In this document: in pieces, positions 1 through 8,199 of the stretch | How the letters are laid out: each line of letters begins with the position of its first letter | How positions within the stretch are numbered: the stretch's first letter is position 1 | Source of the DNA: Lysobacter_C viscosus | GTDB taxonomy: Bacteria > Pseudomonadota > Gammaproteobacteria > Xanthomonadales > Xanthomonadaceae | Reading direction: 5' to 3' | Length of the DNA stretch: 64,000 nucleotides | Assembly (NCBI RefSeq): GCF_046600715.1 | Contig: NZ_JBJMAV010000001.1 | Span: 558,001 to 622,000, forward strand | Notes under the pieces: model-generated | Seen by the model: only the letters and a program-made list of their open reading frames with translations | Databases searched by the model: none | What the model was told of the DNA's origin: nothing | Translations under genes and position numbers: made by a program

Positions 1-445
1 TCTGCGGACCCACGAAGCCCTTCATCGCCCCATCGGCGATGCGCCGGGCGATGGGGCGGGCAAAGAACGGCATGGGCGCGCTGCGGATCCGCGCGAACAC
101 CAGGGCCATTACCATCGGTGGCATCGCCGAGCCTTCGGCGTAATGCAGCCAATACCGGTAGCGCAGCCGTTCGTCCTCGTCCCCGCCGGCCGGCCCCAGC
201 GTCCCGCCGGTGTCGTAGCGCTCCAGCAGGTACTCGATGATTGCGCCCGATTCGGCGACCACGCGGCCGTTGTCTTCCAACACCGGCGACTTGCCCAATG
301 GATGCACGGCGCGCAGTGCGGCCGGGGCCAGCAGGGTCTTGCCGTCGCGCGCATAGGGCACCAGCTCGTAGGGCTGGCCCAGTTCCTCCAGCAGCCACAA
401 CACGCGGTGGGAGCGCGACTGCTCCAGGTGGTGGACCTTGGTCAT
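1..445 (-). CDS. glutathione S-transferase, truncated at window edge
   Basis: The gene starts with ATG at 445 and runs off the left end, so only about the first 148 residues are visible. The N-terminus has the thioredoxin-like GST fold: a serine-arginine pair in SRSHRVLWLLEELG, then HPLGKSPVLEDNG with the cis-proline loop, then ESGAIIEYLLERY, which matches the glutathione gamma-glutamyl contact (the ES pair). The start of the all-helical C-terminal domain follows. GSTs of this type conjugate glutathione to electrophiles in the cytosol; the substrate cannot be read from sequence. The C-terminal end lies outside the window, so length and completeness are unknown. Confidence 0.85.
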   Translation of the reverse strand, partial: MTKVHHLEQSRSHRVLWLLEELGQPYELVPYARDGKTLLAPAALRAVHPLGKSPVLEDNGRVVAESGAIIEYLLERYDTGGTLGPAGGDEDERLRYRYWLHYAEGSAMPPMVMALVFARIRSAPMPFFARPIARRIADGAMKGFVGPQ

Positions 446-571
446 CAGGGCTTCCTGTCGATCGGGGGCGTAATCCTAAGTCGCTGGGCTGCATTGCGCG
501 CGTTGCGGGCCAGGCGGGCGCGGCCGGGCCGCATGGCCTAAACTGGCGCATCACTCAACAAGGGATGCTTG

Positions 572-730
572 ATGGCCAAGCCCAACTATTCGTTCGAAAA
601 GCGCCAGCGCGAGATCGCCAAGAAGAAGAAGAAGGACGAAAAGGCCGCGCGCAAGCGTGATTCGCGCCCCGACGCCCCGGACGATGCGCCCCACGAGGCC
701 TCGCAGGCGCCTGCACCACGCGCCGAGTAA
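572..730 (+). CDS. small lysine-rich hypothetical protein (52 aa)
   Basis: A 52-residue frame begins MAKPNYSFEKRQREIAKKKK, has a strongly basic N-terminal half, and ends in an Ala/Pro/Asp/Glu-rich acidic tail. The start is preceded by AAGGGATGCTTG. It sits between the divergent GST gene and the YaiI-type gene, 19 bases before the latter's ATG. Small KKxKK-rich proteins with this opening recur in Xanthomonadaceae and other Proteobacteria as conserved hypotheticals. No function is known to me; the charge suggests nucleic acid or ribosome contact, which is inference only. Confidence 0.6.
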   Translation: MAKPNYSFEKRQREIAKKKKKDEKAARKRDSRPDAPDDAPHEASQAPAPRAE

Positions 731-749
731 GCCGCCAGCCGCCCCGCAC

Positions 750-1277
750 ATGCAGCACACCCACGCGGGGCCGCGCATCTGGGTCGACGCCGACGCGTGC
801 CCGGCGGTGATCCGCGACATCCTGTTCCGCGCCGCCGAGCGTGGGCGTGTCCCGATGACGCTGGTCGCAAACCAGTGGCTGCGGACGCCGCCCTCGGCCT
901 ATGTACGCGCGGTGCAGGTACCCGGCGGCTTCGATGTTGCCGACACCGCCATCGTCGACCAGGTGGCCGCCGGCGACCTGGTGGTTACCCAGGACATCCC
1001 GCTGGCCGCCCGCGTGCTTGCAAAGGGCGGTGTCGCCCTGAACCCGCGCGGCGAGCGCTACACCCCCGACACCATGGCCGAACGCCTGTCCATGCGCGAT
1101 TTCATGGAAGAACTGCGCGGCGCGGGCGTGCAGACCGGTGGCCCGGCGCCGTTGCATGCACGCGACCGCCAGGCATTCGCCGCGCAACTCGACGGTGGCT
1201 GGCAGCGCGGACGCGGTAAGCCGTTGCGCGAACACGTGATCGCCTCGCATAACACCTGCAGCCACACTCCCCGCTAG
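750..1277 (+). CDS. YaiI/YqxD family protein (UPF0178, DUF188)
   Basis: This 175-residue protein has the family's opening WVDADACPAVIRDIL and the downstream patterns VANQW, DVADTAIVDQ, GDLVVTQDIPLA, and LNPRGERYTPDTMAERLSMRDFMEELR. DUF188 proteins have a PIN-like nuclease fold with conserved aspartates; their cellular role is not established. I placed the start at the ATG at 750, because translating from 657 would add a tail without family resemblance and overlap the small gene upstream. The length fits the family (150-180 aa). Confidence 0.88.
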   Translation: MQHTHAGPRIWVDADACPAVIRDILFRAAERGRVPMTLVANQWLRTPPSAYVRAVQVPGGFDVADTAIVDQVAAGDLVVTQDIPLAARVLAKGGVALNPRGERYTPDTMAERLSMRDFMEELRGAGVQTGGPAPLHARDRQAFAAQLDGGWQRGRGKPLREHVIASHNTCSHTPR

Positions 1278-1325
1278 ACTATGCGGTCCTCCCGACCGGC
1301 CCTGCCGGCGCTGCCGAGACCTGCG

Positions 1326-3296
1326 ATGAGCGCCGAGACGCCCGCGACCCCCGACCCCTCCACCGACGCCCCCACGGTCAAGTTCTCCGACCTGGGCTTG
1401 CCCGAGCCCCTGCTGCGCGCACTGGCCGAGGTCGGCTACGAGTCGCCCTCGCCGATCCAGGCCGCGACCATCCCGCCGTTGCTGGCCGGCCGTGACGTGC
1501 TGGGCCAGGCGCAGACCGGCACCGGCAAGACCGCGGCGTTCGCGCTGCCGCTGCTGGCCCGCATCGACTCGGCGCAGACCGCCCCGCAGGTGCTGGTGCT
1601 CGCCCCGACCCGCGAGTTGGCGATCCAGGTCGCCGAGGCCTTCCAGAAGTACGCCCACTTCCTGCCGCGTTTCCACGTGCTGCCGATCTACGGCGGCCAG
1701 AGCTACTACCCTCAGCTGCAGGCGCTCAAGCGCGGCGTGCAGGTGGTGGTGGGTACCCCGGGCCGGGTGATCGACCACCTGGAGCGTGGGTCGCTGGACC
1801 TGTCGCAGCTTCGCTGCCTGGTCCTGGACGAAGCCGACGAGATGCTGCGGATGGGGTTCATCGACGACGTCGAGACGGTGCTCAAGAAGACCCCCGAGAC
1901 CCGCCAGGTCGCTTTGTTTTCGGCCACCATGCCGACGGCGATCAAGCGCATCGCCCAGACATACCTGAAGGACCCGGTCGAAGTCGCGATCAAGTCCAAG
2001 ACCAGTACCGCCACCAACATCCGCCAGCGCTACTGGTCGGTCAGTGGCGTGCACAAGCTCGACGCGCTGACCCGGATCCTGGAAGCCGAGCCGTTCGACG
2101 CGATGATCGTGTTTGCACGGACCAAGCTGGGCACCGACGAGCTGGCCAACAAGCTCACCGCGCGCGGCATCGCCGCGGCGGCGATCAACGGGGACGTGCA
2201 GCAGGCGCAGCGCGAGAAGACCGTGCAGAACCTCAAGGACGGCAAGATCGACGTGCTGGTGGCCACCGACGTGGCCGCGCGCGGCCTGGACGTGGAGCGC
2301 ATCAGCCACGTCCTCAACTACGACATCCCTTACGACACCGAGAGCTACGTGCACCGGATCGGCCGTACCGGCCGCGCCGGTCGCAAGGGCGAGGCGATCC
2401 TGTTCGTCACCCCCCGCGAGCGCGGCATGTTGCGGGCGATCGAGCGTGCCACCCGGCAGCCGATCGAACCGATGGCACTGCCGACCATCGAGACCGTGAA
2501 CGAACAGCGCATGTCGAAGTTCCTGGGGCGCATCGGCGAGGCGCTGGAATCCAGTGACCTGCCGCTGTTCCGCGAACTGGTGGAACGCTACGAGCGCGAG
2601 CAGAACGTACCGGCGATCGAAGTCGCCGCGGCCCTGGCCAAGCTGGTGCAGGGCGACCAGCCGCTGCTGCTGGCCGCGCCGGCCCGCGACGAGCGCAAGC
2701 CGTTCGAACGCAAGCCATTCGAACGCACCGAACGCACCGAACGACCGGAGCGATTCGAGCGCGGCGATCGCAGCGCCCCGGCCGCACGCAGCCACGAGCG
2801 AGCGGCGCGCCCTGCCCCGCGCCTGGACGATGGCAGCACCACCCCGCCGGCGGCCCTGGGAAACAAGGGCGAGATGCTGTTCGGCGACGAAGGCGCGCCC
2901 CCGCGCCCACCGGCCGCACCCCGCGAGGCGCCCGACGTCGGCATGGAAACCTTCCGGGTCGAGGTGGGCCATGCGCACGGCGTGCAGCCGGGCAACATCG
3001 TGGGGGCGATCGCCAACGAGGCCGAGCTCGAGAGCCGCTACATCGGCCGGATCGACATCCGTGACGAATACAGCCTGGTCGACCTGCCCGAAGGCATGCC
3101 GCGCGAAGTGATGGAACACCTCAAGCGCGTCTACGTGGCCGGCCAGTCGCTGCGCCTTCGCCCCGCGGGGGCCGACGACCTGGCAGGTGGTCGCTCCGGC
3201 CGTGCCGCGCCGGCTCGGCGTAGTGGCCCGCGACCGCCCGGAAAGCCGCCCCAGGGCGGCCCCCGCAAGCCCTTCAAGCCTCGCCCGCCCCGCTGA
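1326..3296 (+). CDS. deaD: DEAD-box ATP-dependent RNA helicase (DeaD/CsdA type)
   Basis: The 656-residue protein has all core helicase motifs. The Q motif is GYESPSPIQ, Walker A is AQTGTGKT (about residues 62-69), then PTRELA, TPGR, DEAD (168-171), SAT, and HRIGRTGRAG near residue 343. A DbpA-like RNA-binding domain lies around residues 540-620, followed by an Arg/Pro/Gly-rich tail. Between core and RBD is an Arg/Glu-rich repeat (KPFERKPFERTERTER). Such enzymes remodel RNA duplexes in ribosome assembly, cold adaptation and mRNA decay. The ATG at 1326 is preferred over one at 1281 because family similarity starts shortly after it. The MgtC-like gene follows within 3 bases. Confidence 0.93.
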   Translation: MSAETPATPDPSTDAPTVKFSDLGLPEPLLRALAEVGYESPSPIQAATIPPLLAGRDVLGQAQTGTGKTAAFALPLLARIDSAQTAPQVLVLAPTRELAIQVAEAFQKYAHFLPRFHVLPIYGGQSYYPQLQALKRGVQVVVGTPGRVIDHLERGSLDLSQLRCLVLDEADEMLRMGFIDDVETVLKKTPETRQVALFSATMPTAIKRIAQTYLKDPVEVAIKSKTSTATNIRQRYWSVSGVHKLDALTRILEAEPFDAMIVFARTKLGTDELANKLTARGIAAAAINGDVQQAQREKTVQNLKDGKIDVLVATDVAARGLDVERISHVLNYDIPYDTESYVHRIGRTGRAGRKGEAILFVTPRERGMLRAIERATRQPIEPMALPTIETVNEQRMSKFLGRIGEALESSDLPLFRELVERYEREQNVPAIEVAAALAKLVQGDQPLLLAAPARDERKPFERKPFERTERTERPERFERGDRSAPAARSHERAARPAPRLDDGSTTPPAALGNKGEMLFGDEGAPPRPPAAPREAPDVGMETFRVEVGHAHGVQPGNIVGAIANEAELESRYIGRIDIRDEYSLVDLPEGMPREVMEHLKRVYVAGQSLRLRPAGADDLAGGRSGRAAPARRSGPRPPGKPPQGGPRKPFKPRPPR

Positions 3297-3299
3297 GCC

Positions 3300-3767
3300 A
3301 TGAACGAGTTGCTGAGCCCCGACGGGCCCATGACCACGCTCACGCCCTACCTGCGACTGGTGGGGGCGTTGCTGCTGGCCATGCCGATCGCCTGGCACCG
3401 CGAAACGCACGGCGACACCATGGGCCTGCGCACGTTCCCGATCGTGGCCGTGGGCGCATGCGCGTTCGTCCTCATCGGCAACAGCTTCATCGGCAGCGAA
3501 TCGCCCGACGCGATGGCGCGCATCCTGCAGGGCCTGATGACCGGCATCGGCTTTGTTGGCGGCGGCGCCATCCTCAAGCACGACAGCACGGTATCGGGTA
3601 CCGCCTCGGCAGCCAGCATCTGGGTCGTCGGCGCCCTCGGTGCGGCGGTGGGGTTCGGCCTGTGGGGGTTCGCCGTCGCCCTGTCCGTCCTCAACCTGGT
3701 GACCGTGGTCATCCTCGGTCGGCTGAAGGACTCGAAGGGAAAGACGGACCCCGACCCCAATGATTGA
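3300..3767 (+). CDS. MgtC/SapB family membrane protein
   Basis: This 155-residue protein has four to five hydrophobic helices and the family pattern AWHRETHGDTMGLRTFPIV, then MTGIGFVGGGAIL and GTASAASIWVVGALGAAVGFG. The GIGFLGAGxI-like and TxAAxIW motifs are diagnostic of MgtC/SapB. Members sit in the inner membrane; MgtC itself modulates Mg-limitation survival and ATP synthase, but many homologues are uncharacterised. An internal ATG at 3330 is an alternative start. The gene lies 3 bases after the helicase stop, so co-transcription is likely, though a functional tie is not obvious. Confidence 0.85.
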   Translation: MNELLSPDGPMTTLTPYLRLVGALLLAMPIAWHRETHGDTMGLRTFPIVAVGACAFVLIGNSFIGSESPDAMARILQGLMTGIGFVGGGAILKHDSTVSGTASAASIWVVGALGAAVGFGLWGFAVALSVLNLVTVVILGRLKDSKGKTDPDPND

Positions 3768-3869
3768 CCTCAACGACGGGTCCCGTCGCCTGACGGCCGG
3801 GCCGCGTCCATCGCAGGTGCACCCCGGTAGCACGGGGGTCAGAAAGGTCGAGCAGGACCGGAATCGAAA

Positions 3870-4805
3870 TCACGGATCCAGGGCAGCGTGCGCGAGCGTG
3901 CGCCGGCTCTCGAAGCGACGCGCCTGCCCGGTCAGCGGATCGGCGAACTCCAGTGACCGGGCCAACAGCTGCAGCGGCGCGTCGAAATCACCCGCATCGC
4001 GCGGCCGCAGGGCCGGATAGGTCCGGTCACCGAGGATCGGGGCGCCCAGCGCCGCCATGTGCACGCGCAGCTGGTGCTTGCGCCCGGTCACGGGTTGCAG
4101 CCGGTAATGCCAGTGGGTGGGTCCGCGTTCGATGACGTCCAGGGCCGTTTCGCAATCCGGCTCCCCGGGCACTTCACGCATCCGGAAGAACGGCTCCCCG
4201 CGCCCGAGGCGGGAACGGTGGACGTACGGCATTTGCACGTCGGGCAGTCCCGGCGCGATGGCCTCGTACCACTTGGTGATGCGGCGCTCGCCGAACAGCG
4301 CCTGGTAGCGATTGCGTGTGTCGGGACACGCGGAGAACAGGACCAGGCCGGCGGTATCGCGGTCGATCCGGTGCAGCGGCACCAGCCTCGGGTTGCCCAA
4401 TCGCCTCACCAGGCGGGCCAGCAGGGTTTCCCGGACGTGGCCGCCTGCCGGGGTCACCGGCAGGAAGTGCGGCTTGTCGGCCACCACCAGGTGCTCGTCG
4501 GCATGCAACACCGTTTCCTCGAACGGGATCTCCGGCTCGCCTTCCACCTCGCGGAAATAGCGCACCTCCTGCCCCACGCGGTACGGCATGCCCGCCTCGA
4601 GCGCGACGCCGGCGGCATCCACCACGCAACCGCGGGCGAAGCGGTCCAGCCAGGTCGACCGCGACACCCGGGGGAAACGCTGGCACAGGCCGTCCAGCAA
4701 CGAGTCGAATGCGCCGGGCGGCAGCTGCAGGCGGCTGGCCGCCACGCCGTCGGCGCCGGGCAGCACGGCAGGGTCGACTCCGGTTGGGGGCACGCGCTGA
4801 CACAT
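3870..4805 (-). CDS. RluA-family pseudouridine synthase
   Basis: The 311-residue protein contains the RluA catalytic motif HRIDRDTAGLVLF with its aspartate nucleophile, preceded by VVADKPHFLPVTPAG and followed by GRKHQLRVHMAALGAPILGD. These enzymes isomerise uridine to pseudouridine in rRNA or tRNA. The N-terminal 90 residues do not look like a canonical S4 domain, although the LLDGLCQRFPRVSRSTWLDRF stretch occupies that place. The exact target RNA cannot be inferred. The ATG at 4805 was chosen over one at 4844, because the latter would run into the divergent YaeQ promoter region. Confidence 0.9.
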   Translation of the reverse strand: MCQRVPPTGVDPAVLPGADGVAASRLQLPPGAFDSLLDGLCQRFPRVSRSTWLDRFARGCVVDAAGVALEAGMPYRVGQEVRYFREVEGEPEIPFEETVLHADEHLVVADKPHFLPVTPAGGHVRETLLARLVRRLGNPRLVPLHRIDRDTAGLVLFSACPDTRNRYQALFGERRITKWYEAIAPGLPDVQMPYVHRSRLGRGEPFFRMREVPGEPDCETALDVIERGPTHWHYRLQPVTGRKHQLRVHMAALGAPILGDRTYPALRPRDAGDFDAPLQLLARSLEFADPLTGQARRFESRRTLAHAALDP

Positions 4806-4849
4806 GCGCCTAGAATGGCGCCCCCACCGCGTCGGCACCAGCATCGGCC

Positions 4850-5395
4850 ATGGCCCAGAATTCCACCGTAGTGAAGGCCGAGCTGCAGGTCAGCGACATG
4901 GACCGGCACTATTACGCCACCCACAACCTCACCCTGGCCCAGCACCCGTCTGAAACCGACGAGCGCCTGATGGTGCGGCTCATCGCGTTCGCGTTGTACG
5001 CCGATGAGCGGCTGGAGTTCGGCCGCGGCCTGAGCGACGAGGACGAGCCGTCGCTCTGGCGACGCGACTACACCGGCGAGATCGAGCTTTGGATCGACCT
5101 GGGCCAGCCGGACGAAACCCGGATCAAGAAAGCGTCGGCGCGCGCGCGGCAGGTGGTAGTGGTCACCTATGGCGGCCGGGCCGCCGACATCTGGTGGGAT
5201 CGGATCGCAAACTCGCTCACGCGCCTGAAGAACGTCACCGTGATCGACGTGCCGCCCGAAGTGGTCGACGAACTGGCGGCCATCGGCGAGCGCGGCATGC
5301 GCCTCAACGCCCTGATCCAGGACGGCGAGCTGCAGCTGATGGGTGACCGCGGCAGCATCGCGCTGCGGCCGGGCGTGCGGATGGCCGCCGCCTGA
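4850..5395 (+). CDS. YaeQ family protein
   Basis: The 181-residue protein matches YaeQ throughout: VVKAELQVSDMDRHYYATHN, LTLAQHPSETDERLMVRLIA, ADERLEFGRGLSDEDEPSLW, and IELWIDLGQPDETRIKKA. YaeQ has a PD-(D/E)XK nuclease-like fold. E. coli YaeQ was once linked to suppression of RfaH defects, but its biochemical role is open. The length is typical. It starts 44 bases from the divergent pseudouridine synthase and is followed after 4 bases by a flavoprotein gene, with which it is probably co-transcribed. Confidence 0.92.
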   Translation: MAQNSTVVKAELQVSDMDRHYYATHNLTLAQHPSETDERLMVRLIAFALYADERLEFGRGLSDEDEPSLWRRDYTGEIELWIDLGQPDETRIKKASARARQVVVVTYGGRAADIWWDRIANSLTRLKNVTVIDVPPEVVDELAAIGERGMRLNALIQDGELQLMGDRGSIALRPGVRMAAA

Positions 5396-5399
5396 CCGG

Positions 5400-6596
5400 A
5401 TGCCGCCGACACGCCCAACGCACGTCGACGTCCTGGTGATCGGCGCCGGCGCGGCCGGCCTGATGTGTGCCATCACCGCGGCCTCGCGTGGCCGCCGGGT
5501 ACTCGTACTCGACCATGCCAACAAGGTCGGCAAGAAGATCCTGATGTCAGGCGGCGGTCGCTGCAATTTCACCAACACCGGCACTGCGCCCGACAACTTC
5601 ATCTCCGCCAACCCGCACTTCTGCAAGTCGGCGCTGGCGCGGTACACGCCCTGGCATTTCATCGAGTTGGTGGAGCGCCACCGCATCGCGTACCACGAAA
5701 AGGAACTGGGCCAGCTGTTCTGCGATGTGTCGTCCAAGCTGATCGTCAGCATGCTGCTGGACGAATGCGCAGCGGCGGGCGCCCAGGTGCGCACCGGGTG
5801 CGCGATCGAGCGGGTGGCGGTGGCGGACGGCGGAGGGTTCGAACTGGACACCTCCCACGGCCCGTACCACTGCGAGCGGCTGGTGGTCGCCACTGGCGGC
5901 CTCTCGATCCCCTCGATGGGTGCCACCGGGTTCGGCTACGAACTGGCCCGCCAGTTCGGCCACGCGCTGCTGCCGACCCGTGCCGGGCTGGTCCCACTGA
6001 CGCTGAGCGGCAAGCACCAGCAGCGCATGGAAGGGCTCAGCGGCGTCGCCCTGCCCGTCACCGCGCACTGCAATGGGGTCGCGTTCAACAACGCGATGCT
6101 GGTCACCCACCGCGGGGTGAGCGGCCCGGCGATCCTGCAGGTCTCGTCCTACTGGCAACCGGGCGACACGCTGAGCCTGGACCTGCTGCCGGGGCACGAC
6201 GCCCTCGCCCTGCTGCGGCAGTGGCAGGACGAGCGGCCCGACGCAGAGCTTCGCACCGTGCTCTCGGACGCGCTGCCGCGTCGCTTCGCCCAGCGCCTGT
6301 GCGAGGTCTGGTTGCCGAGCCGCCCGATGAAGCAATACACGCCATCACAGCTGGGCGACGTGGCGCGGGTGCTGGCGGCGTGGCCGCTGGTGGCCAGTGG
6401 CACCGAGGGGTACCGCACCGCCGAGGTCACGCTGGGTGGCGTGGATACGGACGGGGTGTCGTCATCGACGATGGAATCGCGCCGCGTGCCGGGCCTGTAT
6501 TTCATCGGTGAAGTGCTTGACGTCACCGGCTGGTTGGGCGGGTACAACTTCCAGTGGGCGTGGGCATCCGGGCACGCCGCGGGGATGGCGGCCTAG
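5400..6596 (+). CDS. BaiN/HI0933-family NAD(P)/FAD-dependent oxidoreductase
   Basis: This 398-residue flavoprotein opens with the dinucleotide fold DVLVIGAGAAGLMCAITAASRG. It then shows the HI0933-type signature KVGKKILMSGGGRCNFTNTG, VVATGGLSIPSMGATGFGYE, and the closing FAD motif GLYFIGEVLDVTGWLGGYNF, then QWAWASGHAAG. The family includes YhiN and the bile-acid enzyme BaiN; most members have no proven substrate. The start at 5400 follows the YaeQ stop closely. A second, more distant family member is encoded at 17982-19223. Confidence 0.9.
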   Translation: MPPTRPTHVDVLVIGAGAAGLMCAITAASRGRRVLVLDHANKVGKKILMSGGGRCNFTNTGTAPDNFISANPHFCKSALARYTPWHFIELVERHRIAYHEKELGQLFCDVSSKLIVSMLLDECAAAGAQVRTGCAIERVAVADGGGFELDTSHGPYHCERLVVATGGLSIPSMGATGFGYELARQFGHALLPTRAGLVPLTLSGKHQQRMEGLSGVALPVTAHCNGVAFNNAMLVTHRGVSGPAILQVSSYWQPGDTLSLDLLPGHDALALLRQWQDERPDAELRTVLSDALPRRFAQRLCEVWLPSRPMKQYTPSQLGDVARVLAAWPLVASGTEGYRTAEVTLGGVDTDGVSSSTMESRRVPGLYFIGEVLDVTGWLGGYNFQWAWASGHAAGMAA

Positions 6597-6699
6597 CGTC
6601 GGGAGCTTGTCCGTGTCTACGCGTCTTCACGCGGACCGGGCAAATATATTCCCACTTCCGCTCAGGCGCCGGGGCTGTCCCGGACGCCATCCCACGCCG

Positions 6700-8199
6700 A
6701 TGCCAAAGAACGCCACCACTGATTCGACGTCTTCCGTCAGCTCCGGCATTCCGGGGCTGGACGAGGTGCTCGTAGGGGGCTTCACCCCCGACCGCCTCTA
6801 CCTGGTGGAGGGCGTTCCGGGGTCGGGGAAGACCACCCTGGCAATGCAGTTCCTGCTGGAGGGCATCACGCGCGGGGAGAAGGCGCTGTATGTCTCGCTC
6901 TCGGAAACCGAGGAGGAGTTGCGCGAAATTGCCGGGTCCCATGGCTGGGACCTGAGCGGGCTGCACATCCACGAACTCTCGGCCCCGCAGGATCGCCTGG
7001 ACCCGGACGCGCAATACACGATGTTCCACCCCTCCGAGGTGGAACTGGGCGACACCACCAAGCGCATGCTCGAGGAGGTCGAGCGCCTGGATCCCAAGCG
7101 ACTGGTGTTCGATTCGCTGGCCGAATTGCGGTTGCTTGCCGGCTCCGCCTTGCGATACCGGCGCCAGGTCCTGGCCCTGAAGCAGTACTTCGCCGGGCGC
7201 GGCTGCACGGTGCTGCTGCTGGACGACAGCGCGGTGGCCGAACACGGCCTGCACGTGCACACCCTGGTGCACGGCGCGGTGTCGCTGGAGCAGCTCAATC
7301 CCGACTTCGGCGCAGACCGCCGCCGGCTTCGCATCACCAAGTTCCGCGGCCGCAAGTTCCGCGGCGGGTACCACGACTACGAGATCCATACCGGCGGCCT
7401 GCACGTCTTCCCGCGCATGGTGGCGGCCGAATTCCGCCGCGACATCGACCGCAAGACCTGCGCATCCACCGGCCTGGCGGAGCTCGACACGCTGCTCGGA
7501 GGCGGTGCGGACCGCGGCACCAGCACGTTGCTTATCGGTGCGGCCGGTACCGGCAAATCGACCCTGGCGACGCAGATGGTCATGGCAGCGGCCGGCAGGG
7601 GCGAGCGCTGCGCGATGTTCACGTTCGACGAAAGCATCCAGTCGGTCATCGCGCGCTCGACCAGCATCGGGCTGGACATCGAAAAGCACATGGACAGCGG
7701 CCTGGTCACCATCCAGCCGGTCGACCCGGCGGAACTTTCGCCGGGAGAGTTCGCCAGCCTCATTCGCGATGCGGTGGAACGCGACGACGCACGGTTCGTG
7801 GTGATCGACAGCCTCAATGGCTATCTCAACGCGATGCCCGAAGAGCGCTTCATGATCGTGCAACTGCATGAGGTGCTGGCCTACCTTGGCCAGATGGGCG
7901 TGGTCACCGTGCTGATCAATGCGCAGGCGGGACTGATCGGCCAGATGCAGACCACCCTGGATGTCAGCTATCTGGCCGACAGCGTGGTGCTGCTGCGCTA
8001 CTACGAGGTTCGCGGCGAAGTGCACCAGGCGATCTCGGTGCTGAAGAAGCGCACCGGTCGCCACGAACGCAGCATCCACCGGCTCACCATCAGTGCCGAT
8101 GGCGTCAAGGTGGGCGAACCACTGCGCAACCTGCGCGGCGTGCTGACCGGTGTCCCCCACGAGGTCGGCGAGCCCGCCGACCACGCGTGCAGCGCCTGA
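6700..8199 (+). CDS. KaiC-like double RecA-fold ATPase
   Basis: The 499-residue protein has two KaiC/RAD55-type RecA domains. Walker A of the first is GVPGSGKTT (K44), and of the second GAAGTGKST (K286). The domain starts STGLAELDTLLGG and SSGIPGLDEVLVGG are typical. The glutamate pair after strand beta-2, EE in cyanobacterial KaiC, is represented by SETEE in the first domain and FDES in the second. Cyanobacterial KaiC is a clock ATPase/autokinase; proteobacterial homologues outside cyanobacteria are linked to stress and signalling. No KaiA or KaiB gene is nearby. A hybrid kinase follows immediately with overlapping or abutting start, so the two probably act together. An AT-rich TATATT at 6645-6650 could be part of its promoter. 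Confidence 0.85.
   Translation: MPKNATTDSTSSVSSGIPGLDEVLVGGFTPDRLYLVEGVPGSGKTTLAMQFLLEGITRGEKALYVSLSETEEELREIAGSHGWDLSGLHIHELSAPQDRLDPDAQYTMFHPSEVELGDTTKRMLEEVERLDPKRLVFDSLAELRLLAGSALRYRRQVLALKQYFAGRGCTVLLLDDSAVAEHGLHVHTLVHGAVSLEQLNPDFGADRRRLRITKFRGRKFRGGYHDYEIHTGGLHVFPRMVAAEFRRDIDRKTCASTGLAELDTLLGGGADRGTSTLLIGAAGTGKSTLATQMVMAAAGRGERCAMFTFDESIQSVIARSTSIGLDIEKHMDSGLVTIQPVDPAELSPGEFASLIRDAVERDDARFVVIDSLNGYLNAMPEERFMIVQLHEVLAYLGQMGVVTVLINAQAGLIGQMQTTLDVSYLADSVVLLRYYEVRGEVHQAISVLKKRTGRHERSIHRLTISADGVKVGEPLRNLRGVLTGVPHEVGEPADHACSA

Noticed and set aside
555..3833. A 1092-codon open frame on the minus strand opposite the helicase and MgtC-like genes
   Set aside because: Composition (Arg, Gly, Ala, His-rich with no motif) is that of a GC-rich antisense shadow, and the plus strand encodes well-matched families.
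6601..6699. A sigma-70-type promoter before the KaiC-like gene (TTCACG ... TATATT)
   Set aside because: The two hexamers are only 13 bases apart, too close for a standard promoter; only the -10-like element is mentioned.
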